From contig ONYG01000144.1 in NCBI GenBank assembly GCA_900321995.1, forward strand, positions 1 to 36,164: a stretch of DNA of 36,164 nt. The letters are read 5' to 3'. This stretch comes from an uncultured Methanobrevibacter sp. Its GTDB lineage: Archaea > Methanobacteriota > Methanobacteria > Methanobacteriales > Methanobacteriaceae. Shown piece after piece: positions 1 to 8,926 of this stretch. The notes under the pieces are model-generated. The model ran no database searches and was not told the origin of the DNA. It was given only the letters and a program-made list of their open reading frames with translations. The position numbers and the translations under genes were made by a program. Position 1 is the first letter of the stretch; the number at the start of each line of letters is the position of its first letter.

Positions 1-1
1 A

Positions 2-190
2 TAGTTTAATGAAATCCAGTATCAGAAATAGCTTAACTTTTGGGGGTTGTTTTATAGTTTAATGAAATCCAGTATCAGAAATAGCTTGACTTTTGTGCTT
101 GTTTTTTAGTTTAAAAAGAAATTTAGTTATAAAATGGCTTGACTTGGGGTGTTTTAGTTTAAAAAGAAATTCAGATCATAATAGGGCAAT
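2..190. repeat. Degenerate tandem repeat, four units of 48-53 bp
   Basis: Four head-to-tail units each begin with TAGTTTAA, at 2, 55, 107 and 155. Units 1 and 2 are nearly identical over their first 33 bases (TAGTTTAATGAAATCCAG...), and units 3 and 4 form a second subtype (TAGTTTAAAAAGAAAT...). The array probably continues to the left of the window. It lies downstream of glyS. There are no unique spacers, so it is not a CRISPR array. Function unknown. Confidence 0.8.
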
Positions 191-218
191 TTTAAAAAAA
201 ATTAAAAAAAGAGAATTT

Positions 219-242
219 AAGTTATTGAATATTCAATAACTT
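219..242 (-). terminator. Perfect 24-bp palindrome, probable glyS terminator
   Basis: Arms AAGTTATTGAAT and ATTCAATAACTT meet with no loop, giving a 12-bp perfect inverted repeat. Reading on the minus strand, downstream of glyS, it is followed by a T-rich stretch (complement of 191-212). This fits a hairpin plus U-tract terminator. A protein-binding palindrome is the alternative. Confidence 0.5.
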
Positions 243-269
243 TTAAAGTTTAAATTTAGTTTAATTTGG

Positions 270-289
270 CTTTAATTAAAAAATTAAAG
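270..289. terminator. Hairpin just after glyS stop
   Basis: CTTTAATT and AATTAAAG flank a four-base AAAA loop. This hairpin lies 18 bases beyond the glyS stop and before the 219-242 palindrome on the minus strand. It is weak and AT-rich. Confidence 0.35.
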
Positions 290-307
290 GGAGATAAAAT
301 TAAAAAA

Positions 308-2023
308 TTAATTTTGAAGTTTTTCTTCAATGATTTCTTTTAACTCTTCAATTTTAACTCTTTCTTGCTCTTCAGTGTCTCTGTTTCTTATGGTTACTGT
401 ATTGTCTTCTTTTGTATCAAAGTCAACAGTAATTGCTATTGGAACACCTACTTCATCAGCACGAGCATATCTTTTTCCAATAGTTCCTGAAGTGTCATTA
501 TCTACTGTAAATCCTGCTTCACGTAAACTATGGGTAATTTCTGTAGCTATTTCTCCAAGTCCTTCCTTATTCATTAGTGGGAAGACACTAACTTGTATAG
601 GTGCGATTTCATTTGCAAATTTAAAGTATTCTTTGTCAAATCCATCATCTTCGGTTTTAAAGGAGTGGAGCAATGTGCAGTAGAGAATACGGTCAATACC
701 AAATGATGGTTCGATTACGTGGGGGATAATCCTTTCTCCTTTGACTTCTTCTTCAATGTCTTCAAAGATTAGGTGTTCTTTTAGGATTTCAAAGGTGTTG
801 TCTAATTCAAGAATGTATTTTCCTTCTTTTTCAACAGTATCCTTAAGCTCTAAAACCTCTTCATCGCCCAGATTTTCAATAAATGTTTTGATTTTTGGGG
901 AATCTCCTTTAAAAGCAGGTCCAAATAATTTTAAATTAGGCTTTACTATGGTCTTTTTAACGAGTTTTGGTTCATCATATTCTCTGTAAATGCTTAATTC
1001 ATCATTACTGAACTCAGTATGTGCTTTTAAGTCGTAATCTCCTCTATCTGCAATACCTATGATTTCTACCCAACCATATTGGTCAGTTAAACATTCTACA
1101 TCCCAACAGTCAAGAGCATAGTGTGCCATTTCTCCAGGCAAGTGTTGTCTAAATCTTAAGACTTCGTCAGGTATTCCTAATTCCTTAAGGAATTTCCTTG
1201 CAAGATATAATTGATAAATCAATGTTTCAGAGGATACGACACCTTGATCTAAAGCTTCTTGAGCAGTGATTTCTAAGGTTTCCTTATTGTTTATTTGAAC
1301 ATCTTGGGATGATAAGTATAATTTTTCATTAGCTATTTGGCTAAATTTGGGGTGAGTCTTATCTTTAGGGTCTAAAAAGATTTCAGCTTCAGCTTGAGTA
1401 AATTCTCTAAGACGAATGACTCCTTGTCTTGGGGATATTTCATTTCTGTAAGCTTTTCCAAGTTGAACTGCACCAAATGGAAGTTTGTTTTTAAAGAATC
1501 TTGATAATCGTTTGAATAAGATAAATATTCCTTGAGCTGTTTCAGGTCTCATGTATCCTACCTTGTCACCTTTAGCCCCGATTTCAGTTTTAAACATCAA
1601 GTTGTAGTTCCAAATATTTGCCAAGTCTCCACCACAGCTAGGACATTTGATATTGTTTTCAGCTACGATTTTGTCCATTTCCTCATTTTCCAAGCTTTCA
1701 ACATCTTCTCCAATAGCCTCTTCAATGATGTGGTCTGCTCTAAATACCTCTCCACAGGATTCACATTTAGTCATTGGATCTGTAAAGTTGTCAACGTGTC
1801 CAGATGCTTTTAGGACTTCTTTTGGCATTACAGTAGGACCTTCTATTTCATGGAATCCTTCTCCAGCAATGTATTGTTTTCTCCATTTTTGCATGATATT
1901 GTTTTTTAAGCTTGCTCCAAGAGGTCCGTAGTCAGTAAATCCGGACACTCCAGAATAGATTTCAAAAGAGGGCCATAAAAATCCTCTTTTACGTGCTATG
2001 TTAGTCATTTTTTCATGATTCAT
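308..2023 (-). CDS. glyS: Glycyl-tRNA synthetase, archaeal/eukaryotic alpha2 type
   Basis: This class II aminoacyl-tRNA synthetase charges tRNA-Gly with glycine in the cytoplasm. The 571-residue length is normal for the archaeal homodimeric form. The N-terminus has the GFLWPSFEIYSGVSGFTDYG signature with PLG following. A zinc-binding insert shows CESCG and CPSCGG, then the class II core has MRPETAQGIF, FRQHLPGEMAHYA, and a late motif 3 region EPSFGIDRILY. The C-terminal anticodon-binding domain starts near residue 470 (APIQVSVFPL) and contains GKRYARADEVGVP. The start follows GGAGA at the usual distance (reverse strand ...ATGGAGAAATATTAATG). It is transcribed alone, 260 bp from the next upstream gene. 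Confidence 0.97.
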   Translation of the reverse strand: MNHEKMTNIARKRGFLWPSFEIYSGVSGFTDYGPLGASLKNNIMQKWRKQYIAGEGFHEIEGPTVMPKEVLKASGHVDNFTDPMTKCESCGEVFRADHIIEEAIGEDVESLENEEMDKIVAENNIKCPSCGGDLANIWNYNLMFKTEIGAKGDKVGYMRPETAQGIFILFKRLSRFFKNKLPFGAVQLGKAYRNEISPRQGVIRLREFTQAEAEIFLDPKDKTHPKFSQIANEKLYLSSQDVQINNKETLEITAQEALDQGVVSSETLIYQLYLARKFLKELGIPDEVLRFRQHLPGEMAHYALDCWDVECLTDQYGWVEIIGIADRGDYDLKAHTEFSNDELSIYREYDEPKLVKKTIVKPNLKLFGPAFKGDSPKIKTFIENLGDEEVLELKDTVEKEGKYILELDNTFEILKEHLIFEDIEEEVKGERIIPHVIEPSFGIDRILYCTLLHSFKTEDDGFDKEYFKFANEIAPIQVSVFPLMNKEGLGEIATEITHSLREAGFTVDNDTSGTIGKRYARADEVGVPIAITVDFDTKEDNTVTIRNRDTEEQERVKIEELKEIIEEKLQN

Positions 2024-2230
2024 TAATATTTCTCCATAATTATGGTTTTTGAGTTATATTATTAGTATTATTTTTAAAAGTTATTATAAAGTATTTAATT
2101 TTTGTTTAAATTAATAATATATCAATTTATAATATCTTTTTTTTAATATATAATGTTAGTTAAAAAAAATAGTATTTTTGTGCTTTTTTATAAAGTTTTT
2201 AAAAAATTAGGATAAGAAAGTTTGATTTAA

Positions 2231-2263
2231 TTTTTTCTTATTTTAGTAGAATTTAAGAAAAAA
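2231..2263 (-). terminator. Hairpin downstream of the ferredoxin-like gene
   Basis: TTTTTTCTTA and TAAGAAAAAA form a 10-bp perfect inverted repeat with a 13-base loop. It sits 21 bases past the stop of the minus-strand gene ending at 2284. The stem itself supplies a U-run on either strand. Confidence 0.45.
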
Positions 2264-2283
2264 AGTTATAAAACTAAGTTTAA

Positions 2284-3159
2284 TTAATTTTTATAATCAA
2301 CTAATTCGTCAATTCTATTTAATACAGCATCAACGGATTTTTGAGTATAAGTTAATTCAATAGCATCAAATGCACATTTTTGAATACAGTGGCCGCATCC
2401 AACGCATTTACTTTGATCAATGGTTACTTTGCCATTTTCTAAGCTGATTGCATCTCCAAAGCAAACATCATCGCCTAAGCACTTTTTACACATTTTACAA
2501 TTGTCTTCAATGGTATGCACTTCAACATCTTCAAGTCTCATGACCTTATCGCTGATGTCATCATTCAAGTCTGGAAGCACTTTCCATAAGCAACAACATG
2601 GGCAACAGTGGCAAATGGTTAATAATTGTTCTTTAGGCCCTACATTCATCCAAACGGTATCTATCTTATTTCTTCCGATAACATGGCTTAATCCATAGCT
2701 ATCTGCTAAATCAACATGTTCTAAAGCTTCTTCTACTGTAGCTCTTCTACCATATTTTGAAGCTATTTTTCTGGATGCAGGTCCTATGAATATGCAACCA
2801 AAATCCTGTGGATAGTCTTGGCAGTCATTGGATGATCTGCAGAGACATTTGTTCATTATTACAATGTCTGAAGCTTGTTTGATGACTGTCTTAATAATTT
2901 CGCTTGGAACGAATTCAGAATCATCCTTTTCAAAGCTTTGATTGATTTCAATATTTGCAGAAATAGTGCTTGATGTTTTGTTCTTATTGACTGTATTCCT
3001 GTTTGGAAGAACAAAAATCTCATCATCTTGGAAAAGTAGTCTGTCAATGATTTTTTTAGCAATTTTAGATTTTCTTGTTAATCTTGAGAGGAAAAAACGA
3101 GTATGAAATGTGTGTTTGACTAAAAATGTAGTGATGTCTTCGTAATATCCTTTTCTCAT
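2284..3159 (-). CDS. Cysteine-rich protein with C-terminal 2[4Fe-4S] ferredoxin domain
   Basis: A 291-residue probable iron-sulfur protein of unknown role. It has 18 cysteines in three groups: C105, C107, C113 and C122 (CLCR...C...GC); a dense cluster CHCCPCCC at 183-190; and a ferredoxin domain with C221-x2-C224-x2-C227-x5-C233 and C252-x2-C255-x2-C258-x3-C262. The first ferredoxin motif has five residues before its last Cys instead of three and lacks the usual Pro. The first 100 residues are basic and lack cysteines, with no clear signal peptide. It could be an electron carrier, or a metal or cofactor protein using the middle cluster as an extra site. It stands alone between glyS and an RNA methyltransferase gene. 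I can assign the ferredoxin fold but no pathway. Confidence 0.85.
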   Translation of the reverse strand: MRKGYYEDITTFLVKHTFHTRFFLSRLTRKSKIAKKIIDRLLFQDDEIFVLPNRNTVNKNKTSSTISANIEINQSFEKDDSEFVPSEIIKTVIKQASDIVIMNKCLCRSSNDCQDYPQDFGCIFIGPASRKIASKYGRRATVEEALEHVDLADSYGLSHVIGRNKIDTVWMNVGPKEQLLTICHCCPCCCLWKVLPDLNDDISDKVMRLEDVEVHTIEDNCKMCKKCLGDDVCFGDAISLENGKVTIDQSKCVGCGHCIQKCAFDAIELTYTQKSVDAVLNRIDELVDYKN

Positions 3160-3349
3160 TTTTTAACTCCCATATAAATTACTTAAATTATTAAATTAGT
3201 TAAATTTCTTAAATTTTATACTATTAGTATTATTTTATTAATTGTTTATAAAATTTTTTATTAGTTTTAATATTTGCTAATAATTTTAAACTGAATCAAG
3301 TATTATTTTAATATTCAAATATTTAAACCCTCTATTTTGATTTAAGGGA

Positions 3350-4135
3350 TTATTCATCATTTTCAATTTTTATATTCAATCTTCTTAGTATGCCTTTTAA
3401 TGTATGAGCTTCTCTTCCGGTAATGAATGCCCTATTAATTATGTTTTTAAAGACTTTCAATCCATTTCTTTTTTTATGATCTGGAATATTCAAATGGGAA
3501 ATAAGCTTTTCCATATCCTTAAGGAGATATTCCTTCTCAAGAGCTGTGCTCTCTTCCAAGCCTTCTACAGGATAGTTGTTTCTGTTTTTAAAGACTTCAT
3601 AAAGAATGATTGCAGCTGCATGGGATATGTTCATGATAGGATAGCTTGCATCGGTTGGAATGCTTACAATAATGTCGCACATATCGATTTCAGCATTTGT
3701 AAGTCCGTTTCCTTCCCTTCCAAATAATATTGCTATTTTATCATTATAATTCATTGATTCTGCAAGTTCGTCAGGCCTTAATGGGATTCTTGATAGGTTA
3801 TAGCTGCCTCCTGGAGCTCCTGTAGAACCTATGATGAAATCAATTCCCTTATCTTTTACAAACTCTTCTACAGTATTATAAATTTCTGCATTCTCTACAG
3901 TCTCTTTAGCATGCATAGCTTGATAGTAAGCCTCATCTTTAAGAGGGCAAGGATTAATCAAAACCAGGTTTTTCAAGCCAAAGTTTCCCATTGTTCTTGC
4001 TAAAAATCCAACGTTTCCTGGAGATTCACACTCTACAAAGACTACATATATGTTTTCTTTAAGCCTAATGTTTTCTTCATCTTGGATTATTTCTTTAACT
4101 TTTCCTCTGTCATTTTTCTTGTCTTTGTATTTCAT
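3350..4135 (-). CDS. SpoU/TrmJ-type RNA 2'-O-methyltransferase
   Basis: A SAM-dependent trefoil-knot (SPOUT) methyltransferase of the TrmJ/TrmH group 1 type, likely acting on tRNA, where TrmJ makes 2'-O-methyl at position 32. Characteristic motifs: VFVECESPGNVGFLARTMGN near residue 33 (motif 1, with the N and R), ILFGREGNGLTNAEID near residue 136 (motif 2), and IPTDASYPIMNISHAAAI near residue 160 (motif 3, knot). The 261-residue length fits the family. The first ~25 residues are a charged extension. Which RNA and nucleotide it modifies cannot be read from sequence. The upstream gap to tfrB holds a 29-bp tandem duplication. Confidence 0.9.
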   Translation of the reverse strand: MKYKDKKNDRGKVKEIIQDEENIRLKENIYVVFVECESPGNVGFLARTMGNFGLKNLVLINPCPLKDEAYYQAMHAKETVENAEIYNTVEEFVKDKGIDFIIGSTGAPGGSYNLSRIPLRPDELAESMNYNDKIAILFGREGNGLTNAEIDMCDIIVSIPTDASYPIMNISHAAAIILYEVFKNRNNYPVEGLEESTALEKEYLLKDMEKLISHLNIPDHKKRNGLKVFKNIINRAFITGREAHTLKGILRRLNIKIENDE

Positions 4136-4170
4136 GTTATCTCTTTTGTTTTTTATTAGTTTGAAGAATA

Positions 4171-4228
4171 GTGATTATAAGTCTTATAATGGGAATTAAG
4201 TGATTATAAGTCTTAAAATGGGAATTAA
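4171..4228. repeat. 29-bp tandem duplication upstream of the TrmJ-like gene
   Basis: Two adjacent 29-base units (4171-4199 and 4200-4228) begin GTGATTATAAGTCTTA and end GGGAATTAA. They differ at one base. They lie 36 bases before the start of the minus-strand methyltransferase gene, so they may duplicate its promoter region; TTATAAG-like stretches occur in both. Confidence 0.85.
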
Positions 4229-4253
4229 TTAATCATTTATCTAAAAATATTGT

Positions 4254-4284
4254 TCATAATTAATAACAAAGTCATAATTAATAA
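4254..4284. repeat. 18-bp tandem duplication after tfrB
   Basis: TCATAATTAATAA occurs at 4254 and again at 4272, a period of 18. The pair lies within 50 bases after the tfrB stop on the minus strand. Confidence 0.6.
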
Positions 4285-4300
4285 AAAAAGAAAAAATAGC

Positions 4301-5812
4301 TTATTCTTCATAAGCCATTTTAAGCAATTGAATAAGGTTTAAAGTCTTAACGTCTTGAAGACCAATTGCATTTAAACCGTCTTGTATATTTATTTGACAG
4401 AATGGACAAATTGTAGTAACATAATCTGCTTCAGTCACTCTAACCATTTCTGCTTTATCCTTAGCAAGCTCTAATGCAATATCTGGACGTCCTGATTTGA
4501 TTCCTCCTCCTGCACCACAGCATTGGCAAGGAAGTTCAAGCTCTTCAAATTCAACTCCCGGAATCATCTCAATTATGTCTCTAGGCTGATCCTTAATTCC
4601 TTGGCCTCTAGATAGGTGACAAGGGTCATGCCAAGTGACTTTTGTATTTAACTCTTTCATTTTCTCTGTGTCGAGCTTGTCAACTAGGAACTCGCTGATG
4701 TCCTGCACATTAAGTTCAGATCCATATTTTGGATGGTCGTTTTTAAGAGTAGCTCCACAGCCTGCACAAATGGTAATTACTTTATCGTAGTCTTTAAAGA
4801 CTTCCTTGTTTTTATCTACAAGCTCTTGAATGACATCCACTTGACCTGTTCTGATTAGAGGTGAACCGCAACAGACTTGACCTTCTGGAATGTCTATTTC
4901 AATATTATTTGCTTTTAATACGTCTATTAATGCATTACCTACGTTTTGTGCCCTGTAATCAACCATACATCCGGTAAATAAAGCAACCTTTTCCTTATCT
5001 TCACTTTCATCAGTGTAATATTTGCCTTCTTCTTCCCATTTCTTATGGATTGTTTCGATAAATGGCTCTTCAGGTTTACTTACAGACCTTCCGCTGGATA
5101 CAACATTGTTTTTAAATACTTTATGAGCATCAAGAGGACCTAAATCTCTAGCATAAGCTAAAGCCCTAAGCTTTTCAATAGCATCTCCAAAACTGTTTAT
5201 GCTTTTTGGACAGATTGAACCGCACTTTCCACAGCTTGTACAGTTGTACATTCCACTATCTAAAGCTTCGATTAATCTGTCTGATTCATCTCTTGGGTCA
5301 AAATCAAATTTTGAAATGTATCTTAAGTAATATGGTCCAAGGAAATCTTCTTTAAAGTGCTTTACAACAGGGCATGTTGAAAGACAGGTATAACATTCGA
5401 TACAGCTTCTTACCTTTTTAGTGTCCTTAATGTCTTTAGGGTCTATCTTTTGAAGTGAGCATTCCCCATCACAGTCAAGGCTTAATTGAAGTTGCTTTAT
5501 CTTAGCATCTGCTGAACTCCTATCTACAACCAAATCTTTAATTACTGGGAAGTCTAATGGTTCTATTAATCTGTTGTCTTTTATTTGGGCTTTACATGCA
5601 AGTGCACCATTTCCGTTAATCTTTACACCACATGATCCACATTGTCCAGCTTTACATGAGCTTCTGAAGCTAATGTCTGCATCATATTTTCTATTGATTT
5701 CCTCTAATGCATCAAGGACTTTCATTCCTGGACTTTCTTCAATTTCATAAGCTTCGATATGAGGCTCCTCATCCTTCTCGCTATCGAATCTTTTAACATA
5801 AACGGTTATCAT
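4301..5812 (-). CDS. tfrB: CoM/CoB-type fumarate reductase iron-sulfur subunit B
   Basis: TfrB is the iron-sulfur and heterodisulfide-forming subunit of thiol:fumarate reductase, which reduces fumarate with coenzymes M and B in the cytoplasm. Domains in order, numbering from the upstream ATG at 5824: a plant-type [2Fe-2S] domain with C57, C62, C65 and C77; two [4Fe-4S] motifs C141/C144/C147/C151 and C195/C198/C201/C205; then two CCG domains (QVCCGSPL and PCQCCGAGGG), like HdrB. The second ATG at 5812 is preferred because GGGG sits about 7 bases ahead; starting at 5824 would add four residues (MGIK). The flavin subunit TfrA is not in the window, which is normal because tfrA and tfrB are unlinked in Methanothermobacter. 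An SdhB-like or HdrB-like paralogue is less likely given the full domain set. Confidence 0.92.
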   Translation of the reverse strand: MITVYVKRFDSEKDEEPHIEAYEIEESPGMKVLDALEEINRKYDADISFRSSCKAGQCGSCGVKINGNGALACKAQIKDNRLIEPLDFPVIKDLVVDRSSADAKIKQLQLSLDCDGECSLQKIDPKDIKDTKKVRSCIECYTCLSTCPVVKHFKEDFLGPYYLRYISKFDFDPRDESDRLIEALDSGMYNCTSCGKCGSICPKSINSFGDAIEKLRALAYARDLGPLDAHKVFKNNVVSSGRSVSKPEEPFIETIHKKWEEEGKYYTDESEDKEKVALFTGCMVDYRAQNVGNALIDVLKANNIEIDIPEGQVCCGSPLIRTGQVDVIQELVDKNKEVFKDYDKVITICAGCGATLKNDHPKYGSELNVQDISEFLVDKLDTEKMKELNTKVTWHDPCHLSRGQGIKDQPRDIIEMIPGVEFEELELPCQCCGAGGGIKSGRPDIALELAKDKAEMVRVTEADYVTTICPFCQINIQDGLNAIGLQDVKTLNLIQLLKMAYEE

Positions 5813-5937
5813 CTTAATCCCCATTGATTGTTATTTAAGTGTCTTTAAATTTATTTTTTTAATCTAAAATCGTTTTTTTATGAGTAATTTAATCTGCTCT
5901 AATTATTATAACTAACTAAATAATTACAATATAACAC

Positions 5938-5951
5938 TTTATATATTTCTA
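5938..5951 (-). promoter_or_regulatory. Likely tfrB TATA box
   Basis: On the minus strand the sequence reads AGAAATATATAAAGTG, an A-rich BRE followed by TATATAAA. A start site about 25 bases on would lie near 5915, giving a leader of about 100 bases. The stretch between tfrB and iorA (5825-6309) holds this and the iorA promoter repeats; no gene is seen. Confidence 0.45.
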
Positions 5952-6220
5952 TTTGTTTTATTATATAGTTTAGTATTTTATTAATGATTTGTTTAATTTC
6001 TAAAAATGACATCTATGATGATTAGTTAATTTTTCAAAAATGCTATATATTAAATATGTAAAGAAACTAATATTTTATTATGATAATTTATTAGAATTTT
6101 AGGAATAATTTATTATCAAATAATCAACAACCAGTCAATGGTTTGGATTTTTAATAATTTAAATTGTTCAGAATTTTAATTGCTTTTAATATTATCTTAT
6201 ATTTACAATTTAATGAAAAA

Positions 6221-6310
6221 TGGGGATTAGATATAGTTTATACTTATTTAATCTTAGTATGGCGATTAGATAAAGTTTATATCTTATTTAATCTCAGTAT
6301 GGTGATTAAA
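6221..6310 (+). repeat. Tandem 39-40 bp repeat with promoter and ribosome-site-like parts before iorA
   Basis: Units begin at 6221, 6260 and 6300 with TGGGGATTAG, TGGCGATTAG and TGGTGATTAA. The first two continue with ATA(T/A)AGTTTATA(C/T) and end near ATCT(T/C)AGTA. The third copy contains only the GGTGATTA that serves iorA as ribosome binding site. The TTTATA(C/T) parts could be duplicated TATA boxes. Confidence 0.75.
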
Positions 6311-8313
6311 TGGCTTATGATCAATTAGTGACTAGTGAAAAAGGAGAAAAATTATTCTTGCTAGGTAATGAGGCTGCTGTACGTGGGGCTATAGAGGCAG
6401 GCGTATCAGTTGCAGCTACATATCCAGGAACTCCTTCTTCTGAAATAGGAAATATCTTATCAGTAGTTGCTAAAAGTGCAGAAATGTATTTTGAATTTTC
6501 TGCAAACGAAAAGGTGGCAATGGAGGTGGCTGCAACAGCTGCAGCAAGTGGTCTTAGATCATTTACCTTTATGAAACATGTAGGTTTAAATGTGGCTGCC
6601 GATTCATTTATGACTACTGCTTACTCTGGAGTTAAGGGAGGTATGATTGTACTTGTTGCAGATGACCCTTCCTTGTTCTCATCTCAAAATGAACAAGATA
6701 CAAGGAATTATTCCAGATTATCTTCAATTCCAATTTTAGAGCCTTCAAATCCTCAGGAAATAAAGGATATGATGGTTTATGGATTTGACTTGTCTGAGCA
6801 CTTTGGAATTCCTGTAATTCTTAGAACAAGTACCCGTGTTTCACATATGAGAGGAATAGTTGAAATGGGCGATATTAACAAGACTAAATCAACCACTAAA
6901 GAAAGTGAAAAAGATGGGCACTGGCTTAAGGGATACTTTGTAAAAAATCCAAAGGAGTTTGTGCCTGTGCCTGCAAATGCCCTAACTATGCATGAGAGAC
7001 TTGTTGAAAAAATAGAAAAGATTGAAGAGGAATCTAATGGGGCAGAAATTAATGAGGTAATCTCCTTTGAAAAAGGCATTCTTCAAGGAAAATATGGTGT
7101 AATTTCCTCTGGAGGAGCTTTCAATTATGCTTATGATATTGTATCACAGGAAAACTTAGGAATGGATATTCTAAAGATTGGCCTTTCCTACCCTTGTCCG
7201 AAGGACTTGATTTATGACTTCTGCAAAAACTTGGAAGGAGTTTTCATCGTGGAGGAAGTGGATCCTGTGCTTGAAAGGGATGTATTGGCTATTCTCGGTG
7301 AACATAACTTGGATTGTCCAGTCTATGGTAAATTTGACGGAACATTTCCAATGGTTCATGAATTCAATCCAGATATCGTAAAGGAATCTTTCAATAAGGT
7401 TCTCTGTGACATTGATGATGATGAAAAGTTCACTGAAGAGATTAGGAATGAATATGGTGAAGATGCCCTTCATGACTTAGAAGATGGTTTAATTGAAATC
7501 ATTCCTAAAATGGAATTTAGCGACGGATTGAATGACCTTATTGAAAATGTTCCAACAAGAGCACCTACATTATGTGCAGGCTGTTCTCACAGGTCTGCTT
7601 ACTTTGCAGCAGTTCAGGCTTATGAGGAATTAGGATATGCTAAGGAAGATATGATCTTCGCTTCAGACATTGGATGTTATACCTTAGGAATCAGCCCTCC
7701 GTATGAGACTGCAGATTACTTGCTTGCAATGGGTTCAAGTGTTGGAGACGGCTGCGGATTTTCCATTGCAACAAATCAGCATGTAATGAGTTTTATTGGA
7801 GACTCTACATTCTTCCACAGCGGTTTATCTCCTCTTGTAAATGCGGTTCATAATAAGAACAAGTTCGTTTTAACCATTTTGGACAATAGGATCACTGCAA
7901 TGACTGGAGGTCAGCCAAATCCGGGTATTGCTGTTGATGGTATGGGAGACCCTGCACCTGCAATTTCAATAGAGGATATTGTAGAGGCTATCGGCGTTAA
8001 GTTCATGAAGATAGTAAATCCTCACAACATCAAGAAGACTGTAGATATCTATAAGGAAGCTCTTGAATATGATGGAGTGGCTGTTGTCATTGCAAGATAC
8101 CCATGTACTCTAATCAAAGGCCAAAAGAAGAAAGCGCCTATGGTTATTAAGGATAACTGTGTAAAATGCTTGCACTGTATTGAAAAACTTGCATGTCCTG
8201 CAATTTCCTACCTTGATGGCAAGGTAATAGTTGATGAGGCACTTTGTAAGTCATGTACTGTATGTATTCAAGTATGTCCGAACAAGGCAATTGGAGTTAA
8301 AAAAGGTGATTAG
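6310..8313 (+). CDS. iorA: Indolepyruvate:ferredoxin oxidoreductase, alpha subunit
   Basis: IorA carries thiamine diphosphate and the iron-sulfur clusters. With IorB it oxidatively decarboxylates aryl pyruvates to aryl-acetyl-CoA and reduces ferredoxin, or runs in reverse for aromatic amino acid synthesis in methanogens. The 667-residue protein shows the N-terminal pyrimidine-binding part (GNEAAVRGAIEAGVSVAATY, YPGTPSSEI), the TPP region (PTLCAGCSHRSAYFA, SDIGCYTLG, FIGDSTFFHSG, LDNRITAMTGGQPNPG), and two C-terminal [4Fe-4S] motifs (CVKCLHCIEKLACP and CKSCTVCIQVCP). ATG 6310 follows GGTGATTAA closely. iorB follows after one base, so they are co-transcribed. Confidence 0.96.
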   Translation: MAYDQLVTSEKGEKLFLLGNEAAVRGAIEAGVSVAATYPGTPSSEIGNILSVVAKSAEMYFEFSANEKVAMEVAATAAASGLRSFTFMKHVGLNVAADSFMTTAYSGVKGGMIVLVADDPSLFSSQNEQDTRNYSRLSSIPILEPSNPQEIKDMMVYGFDLSEHFGIPVILRTSTRVSHMRGIVEMGDINKTKSTTKESEKDGHWLKGYFVKNPKEFVPVPANALTMHERLVEKIEKIEEESNGAEINEVISFEKGILQGKYGVISSGGAFNYAYDIVSQENLGMDILKIGLSYPCPKDLIYDFCKNLEGVFIVEEVDPVLERDVLAILGEHNLDCPVYGKFDGTFPMVHEFNPDIVKESFNKVLCDIDDDEKFTEEIRNEYGEDALHDLEDGLIEIIPKMEFSDGLNDLIENVPTRAPTLCAGCSHRSAYFAAVQAYEELGYAKEDMIFASDIGCYTLGISPPYETADYLLAMGSSVGDGCGFSIATNQHVMSFIGDSTFFHSGLSPLVNAVHNKNKFVLTILDNRITAMTGGQPNPGIAVDGMGDPAPAISIEDIVEAIGVKFMKIVNPHNIKKTVDIYKEALEYDGVAVVIARYPCTLIKGQKKKAPMVIKDNCVKCLHCIEKLACPAISYLDGKVIVDEALCKSCTVCIQVCPNKAIGVKKGD

Positions 8314-8314
8314 G

Positions 8315-8926
8315 ATGGCTAATGATAAAGACGTAAACTATAACATTTATATCTCTGGTGTAGGAGGTCAAGGAATTATTAAGACATCTGTAATCATCGG
8401 AGAGGCTGCTATGCTTGAGGGCTATGATGTGGTCATGAGTGAGATTCATGGAATGAGTCAAAGGGGAGGATCTGTATCCACTGAACTTAAGATAGGCAAT
8501 TTCAAATCTTCAATTGTGGAAGAATCTAAGGCAGATTTGATTCTTGCTTTTGAGCCTATTGAAGTTTTAAGAGGCTTAGATAAGGCAAATAAGGACACTA
8601 CCATTATATTTAATACTTTTCCAATAGTTCCTTCAACCCTTACTCAAACTGGTGAGACATATCCTGAAATTGAGGATATTATTAAAAACTTAAAGGACAA
8701 TTTTGAATCAGTTTATCCATTGGAAGCAAATGGTCTTGCAAAAGATGCAGGAAGTATTTTATCATTAAATATGGTGCTTTTAGGTGCATGTGTGGCAAAT
8801 GATGATTTCCCATTATCTAAGGAAACTGTAGAAACTGCTATGAAACATAACTTAGCTCCTAAGTTCCATGAAATGAATTTAAAAGCTATTGAAAATGGGT
8901 ATAATGCGGTTAAAGACTCTATGTAG
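8315..8926 (+). CDS. iorB: Indolepyruvate:ferredoxin oxidoreductase, beta subunit
   Basis: The gamma-domain-like partner of IorA, 203 residues. It opens with the family signature NIYISGVGGQGIIKTSVIIG and has SEIHGMSQRGGSVSTELKIG near residue 45, both typical of IorB/PorG proteins. ATG 8315 is chosen because GGTGAT at 8305-8310, inside the end of iorA, gives a proper ribosome binding site. A longer reading frame from 8231 would add 28 residues that only overlap the iorA ferredoxin domain. The gene is translationally coupled to iorA, and its stop codon lies within a terminator hairpin. Confidence 0.95.
   Translation: MANDKDVNYNIYISGVGGQGIIKTSVIIGEAAMLEGYDVVMSEIHGMSQRGGSVSTELKIGNFKSSIVEESKADLILAFEPIEVLRGLDKANKDTTIIFNTFPIVPSTLTQTGETYPEIEDIIKNLKDNFESVYPLEANGLAKDAGSILSLNMVLLGACVANDDFPLSKETVETAMKHNLAPKFHEMNLKAIENGYNAVKDSM

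Noticed and set aside
2-190. CRISPR array
   Set aside because: Units abut with no unique spacers and drift in sequence; no cas genes are near. It is a tandem repeat.
330-683. Open frame on the plus strand inside glyS
   Set aside because: Antisense shadow of the glycyl-tRNA synthetase gene; low-complexity Ser/Leu translation.
4301-5812. Heterodisulfide reductase HdrB or succinate dehydrogenase SdhB
   Set aside because: The protein joins a [2Fe-2S] domain, two [4Fe-4S] motifs and two CCG domains, which is the TfrB layout.
8231-8314. Longer iorB start with 28 extra residues
   Set aside because: It overlaps the iorA ferredoxin codons and lacks support; GGTGAT precedes ATG 8315, which starts the conserved domain.
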